Source: an uncultured Oscillospiraceae bacterium (lineage in GTDB: Bacteria > Bacillota > Clostridia > Oscillospirales > Acutalibacteraceae). From it: a DNA stretch of 8,401 nt. Location: assembly GCA_902496265.1 (NCBI GenBank), contig CABVAD010000043.1:1-8401 (forward strand), in the 5' to 3' direction. The notes beneath the pieces are model-generated. The model was not told the origin of the DNA. It made no database searches and saw only the letters and a program-made list of their open reading frames with translations. Below, in pieces: positions 5,366 to 8,401 of the stretch (within the stretch, counting starts at the first letter, position 1; each line of letters opens with the position of its first letter). The translations under genes and the position numbers were made by a program.

Positions 5366-7765
5366 ATGGCTTTAAATACCGAAGAAAGAATAGTAACGCT
5401 CCCTGTTTTGCCGCTGAGAGGTTTGGTGGTTTTCCCGGGAACGGTGCTTTCGTTTGATATTGGAAGAAAAAAATCCTCCGCCGCGCTTAAGGCGGCAATG
5501 GAGCGGGATCAGCTTATTTTCGCGGTCGCGCAGAAGGAGGTATATGTTGAAGACCCCGAGGAGGGGGATTTGTACGAGGTGGGCTGTGTTGTAAAGGTCC
5601 GTCAGGTGCTCAAGATTGCGGAAAACGCCGTAAGGGTGCTTGTCGAGGGTCTTTACCGCGCAAGGCACGGCGAGATTTTCTCAAAATCCGGCTTTTCAAT
5701 TTCCGAAATTACCGAAATTAAGGACAAGCCGATTAAAAACCGCCCCGTTTACGTTGAGTCGCTTATCCGCCGAGTGAGGACGCAGTTTGAAAAATATGCC
5801 GAGGTGTATTCAAATATCTCGCCCGATGTAATTATGAGAATTGCCGAAGCCACGGATATCGGCTTTTTGGCAGATTTTATCGCGTCCAATGTTCCCGCGC
5901 CCTATGACGATAGGCAGTATGTTTTAGAGCAGGACGACCCCGTTCACAGGGCTAAAATACTTATCGAAATGCTTGATAAGGAGCGCGAAATAGGGGAGAT
6001 TGACCGCAGAATAAGCGAGAAGACAAAGGCGGCGATTGACGAAAATCAGCGTGAATATTATTTAAGAGAGCAGATAAGGGCGATTTCCGCCGAGCTTTAC
6101 GGCGACGATTCTGCTGATGAAATCGACGAATATCATTATAAAATCGACCGTTTGACGGTTTCGGAAGAGGTTAAAGATACTCTTCACAAAGAGGTAAATA
6201 AGCTTGCAAAAATGCCGTCGGGCTCGCACGAGGGCACGGTGGTAAGAGGATATCTTGACACCTGCCTTGAACTGCCTTGGAACAGGGATACTGCTGTCTC
6301 CACCGATATAAAAAAAGCGGAAAAAATACTTAACCGCGATATTTACGGTATGGACAAGGTTAAGGAGCGCATACTCGAAATGCTCTCGGTTTACACCGTG
6401 GCGCCCGATATTAAGGGGCAGATTATATGCCTTGTAGGCCCTCCGGGAGTCGGCAAAACCTCGATAGGCAAAACCGTTGCCGAATGTATGGGGCGCAGAT
6501 TTGCAAGGGTCTCTTTGGGCGGCGTCCACGACGAGGCGGAAATCCGCGGCCACAGAAAAACCTATATCGGCGCTATGCCGGGTAAAATTATAGACGCTAT
6601 AAGGAAAGCGGGCAGCGGCAATCCGCTGATACTCCTTGATGAGGTGGATAAGCTGGGCAGCGATTACAAGGGCGACCCGTCTTCGGCTATGCTTGAGGTG
6701 CTCGACCCCGAGCAGAATAACACCTTTGTTGACCACTTTATTGAAATTCCTTACGATTTAAGCCGCGCGGTATTTATCGCAACGGCGAATACCACCGATA
6801 CCATTCCCGCGCCACTGCTTGACCGTATGGAGATAATTGAGCTTGGCAGCTACACCCGCGAGGAAAAGTTGGGTATTGCCAAAAAGCACCTTGTACCAAA
6901 GGAAATTTCCCGCCACGGGCTTGATAATAAAAGGCTTAAAATCGCCGATAGTGCTGTTTATTCCCTTATCGATTATTACACAAGGGAGGCGGGAGTCCGA
7001 AATCTTGAGCGCAAATTAGCGGCTCTCTGCCGCAAGTCGGCAAGACTTATCGCCTCGGGAGAAGCGGCAAAGGTAACCCTTAAAGAGGCAGATGTTGAAA
7101 AAATGCTCGGAAAACGCCGCTTTAAGCCCGAAACAATCCTTGAAAAGGACGAGATCGGCATTATTAACGGTCTTGCATGGACGTCGGTGGGCGGCGAGAT
7201 AATGCAGCTTGAAATCGCATCAATGGCGGGTACGGGTAAAGTTGAGCTTACGGGCTCTTTGGGCGACGTTATGAAGGAGTCGGCAATGGCGGCGGTAAGC
7301 TATGTCCGCGCAAACGCCGAAAGGCTTAATATCGACCCCGAATTTTACAAAAAACGCGATATACATATTCACGCGACCGAGGCGGCAGTACCCAAGGACG
7401 GCCCGTCGGCGGGCGTGACTATGACGGTGGGACTCGTTTCCGAGCTTACGGGAAGACCCGTTAAGCGTGACATCGCTATGACAGGCGAGGTCACAATCCG
7501 CGGCAGGGTACTTCCTATCGGCGGACTTAAGGAAAAGTCGATGGCGGCGTACCGCGGCGGGGTTAAAACCGTCTTTATACCGAAGGACAATGTTGCCGAC
7601 CTCCAAGAGGTAGACAGTACTGTTAAAGCAAATGTACGCTTTGTGCCTGTTTCAAGCGTTGATGAAATTATAAAGGAAGCGCTTGTCTTTGACGGCGAAA
7701 AGGATAAAACCCTGATGTTAGGCGGAATTATGCCTAAGCCCGCCGTCAGCGCGATAAGTCAGTAG
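5366..7765 (+). CDS. lon: ATP-dependent protease Lon (LonA type, S16)
   Basis: This cytoplasmic homo-oligomeric AAA+ serine protease degrades misfolded and selected regulatory proteins (EC 3.4.21.53). Its 799 residues have the full LonA layout. The N-terminal substrate-binding LON domain runs from LPVLPLRGLVVFPG (12-25) to about 200, followed by a helical, coiled-coil-prone linker with YYLREQIRAI (231-240). The AAA+ module has Walker A GPPGVGKT (358-365), Walker B ILLDEVDK (422-429) and the sensor region FIATANTTDTIPAPLLDRME (470-489). The protease domain carries PKDGPSAG with catalytic Ser681, and GGLKEKSMAA with Lys724. The 43-residue Ser-Lys distance equals that in E. coli Lon (Ser679/Lys722). 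No residue needed for activity is missing. The Shine-Dalgarno AGGAG (5355-5359) is 6 nt before the ATG. I see no CIRCE or CtsR-type heat-shock operator upstream. lon followed by engB is also the order in Bacillus subtilis (lonA-ysxC). Confidence 0.98.
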   Translation: MALNTEERIVTLPVLPLRGLVVFPGTVLSFDIGRKKSSAALKAAMERDQLIFAVAQKEVYVEDPEEGDLYEVGCVVKVRQVLKIAENAVRVLVEGLYRARHGEIFSKSGFSISEITEIKDKPIKNRPVYVESLIRRVRTQFEKYAEVYSNISPDVIMRIAEATDIGFLADFIASNVPAPYDDRQYVLEQDDPVHRAKILIEMLDKEREIGEIDRRISEKTKAAIDENQREYYLREQIRAISAELYGDDSADEIDEYHYKIDRLTVSEEVKDTLHKEVNKLAKMPSGSHEGTVVRGYLDTCLELPWNRDTAVSTDIKKAEKILNRDIYGMDKVKERILEMLSVYTVAPDIKGQIICLVGPPGVGKTSIGKTVAECMGRRFARVSLGGVHDEAEIRGHRKTYIGAMPGKIIDAIRKAGSGNPLILLDEVDKLGSDYKGDPSSAMLEVLDPEQNNTFVDHFIEIPYDLSRAVFIATANTTDTIPAPLLDRMEIIELGSYTREEKLGIAKKHLVPKEISRHGLDNKRLKIADSAVYSLIDYYTREAGVRNLERKLAALCRKSARLIASGEAAKVTLKEADVEKMLGKRRFKPETILEKDEIGIINGLAWTSVGGEIMQLEIASMAGTGKVELTGSLGDVMKESAMAAVSYVRANAERLNIDPEFYKKRDIHIHATEAAVPKDGPSAGVTMTVGLVSELTGRPVKRDIAMTGEVTIRGRVLPIGGLKEKSMAAYRGGVKTVFIPKDNVADLQEVDSTVKANVRFVPVSSVDEIIKEALVFDGEKDKTLMLGGIMPKPAVSAISQ

Positions 7766-7771
7766 GGAAAT

Positions 7772-8356
7772 ATGAATTATAATAACGCAATCTTTGAAAA
7801 ATCGTTTGGCACAGCCGAACAGCTTGAGGCTTCCGATTTGCCCGAAATCTGCTTTTGCGGACGGTCGAATGTCGGCAAATCTTCCCTTATTAATAGGGTT
7901 CTCGGCAGAAAATCGATTGCTCGGGTAAGCTCAAAGCCGGGGAAGACCGTTACGGTGAATTTTTACAGGGTAGGGGATTTCCGCCTTGTGGATTTGCCGG
8001 GCTACGGCTATGCAAAAGTGCCTTTTTCCGAAAAAAGCCGCTGGGCGGAGCTAATGGAAGGCTATTTTCAGTCGGGCAGGAATATTAAAATGGCGTTTCA
8101 GCTTATCGATATGCGCCACCCCGCGACCGAGTTTGATATTTCTATGCTCGAATTTATGTCGCAGATGGGAATACCTTATACGGTAATTCTTACTAAGTCC
8201 GACAAGCTTAATAAAACTGAAACCGAAAACCGCCTTTCGCTTATCAGGAAAGAGCTCGGTGCTTTTGCCGATAACACCGAAATAATACCCTTTTCCGCAC
8301 AGAATAACGATGGGGTAGAAAAACTCCGCTCGGTAATTGAAAACAGCCTTAAGTAA
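7772..8356 (+). CDS. engB: Ribosome biogenesis GTP-binding protein EngB/YsxC
   Basis: This TRAFAC-class GTPase of the YihA/YsxC family acts in late assembly of the 50S ribosomal subunit and is essential in several bacteria. The 194 residues are a normal length. The GTPase motifs are in order: G1 GRSNVGKSS (30-38), the G2 region SKPGKTVTVNF (54-64), G3 DLPGYGYAKVP (74-84), G4 TKSDK (141-145) and G5 FSAQ (174-177). In G2 the residue after PGKT is Val, where Gln is common in the family. The gene starts 6 bp after the lon stop. Its Shine-Dalgarno AGGGA (7764-7768) reuses bases of the lon TAG stop and is unusually close to the ATG, so translation is probably coupled to lon termination. It is the last gene of the run, and a new promoter starts 3 bp after its stop codon. 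Confidence 0.96.
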   Translation: MNYNNAIFEKSFGTAEQLEASDLPEICFCGRSNVGKSSLINRVLGRKSIARVSSKPGKTVTVNFYRVGDFRLVDLPGYGYAKVPFSEKSRWAELMEGYFQSGRNIKMAFQLIDMRHPATEFDISMLEFMSQMGIPYTVILTKSDKLNKTETENRLSLIRKELGAFADNTEIIPFSAQNNDGVEKLRSVIENSLK

Positions 8357-8359
8357 AAG

Positions 8360-8388
8360 TTGACAATTTTAGGTTTTGGTGGTATACT
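8360..8388 (+). promoter_or_regulatory. Strong sigma-A promoter for a gene beyond the right edge
   Basis: The -35 box TTGACA (8360-8365) is a perfect consensus match. The -10 box TATACT (8383-8388) matches at 5 of 6, the spacer is 17 bp, and TG at 8380-8381 makes an extended -10. Transcription would begin near 8395, inside a 12-bp AT-only palindrome (8388-8399). The start lies only 3 bp after the engB stop with no terminator between, so read-through from the murI operon into the next unit is also likely. The GGTGGTAT / GTGGTAT context resembles that of the first promoter in the window. Confidence 0.8.
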
Positions 8389-8401
8389 AATTATAATTAT
8401 T

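Noticed and set aside
6062..6736. 224-codon open frame on the minus strand inside lon
   Set aside because: It lies wholly opposite the AAA+ module of lon, whose protein sequence is fully family-like there. The minus-strand translation shows no recognisable domain and is a by-product of codon bias.

Overview
The window looks like chromosomal DNA from a low-to-mid GC Gram-positive anaerobe of the class Clostridia (Bacillota), possibly of the Ruminococcaceae/Oscillospiraceae type. The evidence is strong AGGAG-type ribosome binding sites, sigma-A promoters with TG-extended -10 boxes, a diacylglyceryl-lipoprotein signal, and two gene pairs familiar from Firmicutes: DUF1934 (YwiB) next to argS, and lon next to engB/ysxC. 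Genus and species cannot be fixed from the sequence alone.

Layout. Positions 1-343 are non-coding: a sigma-A-like promoter (10-38) whose -35 box lies in a perfect 6-3-6 palindrome, then a 279-bp element (53-331) bounded by near-perfect inverted repeats flanked by TA. The element sits between the promoter and the ribosome binding site of the first gene. From 344 to 8356 seven genes run on the + strand with gaps of at most 36 bp, so they probably form one operon: murI (glutamate racemase), a DUF1934/YwiB gene, argS (arginyl-tRNA synthetase), a nicotinate phosphoribosyltransferase gene, a small unrecognised lipoprotein gene, lon (ATP-dependent protease) and engB/ysxC (ribosome-assembly GTPase). 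A possible weaker promoter overlaps the 3' end of the nicotinate phosphoribosyltransferase gene. I see no intrinsic terminator inside the operon or after engB. A near-consensus promoter begins 3 bp after the engB stop codon and drives something beyond the right edge.

The operon is a set of growth housekeeping functions: D-glutamate for peptidoglycan, Arg-tRNA charging, NAD salvage, protein quality control and 50S ribosome assembly. The DUF1934 protein and the lipoprotein are of unknown role.

The coding part is ordinary. The least ordinary signal is the 279-bp inverted-repeat element in the murI leader. It has the layout of a MITE inserted at a TA, and if transcribed it would place a large branched RNA structure directly against the murI Shine-Dalgarno sequence. 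Second is the glutamate racemase, whose first catalytic motif reads Cys-Gly-Thr rather than the usual Cys-Asn-Thr. I see no clear new multi-gene system.
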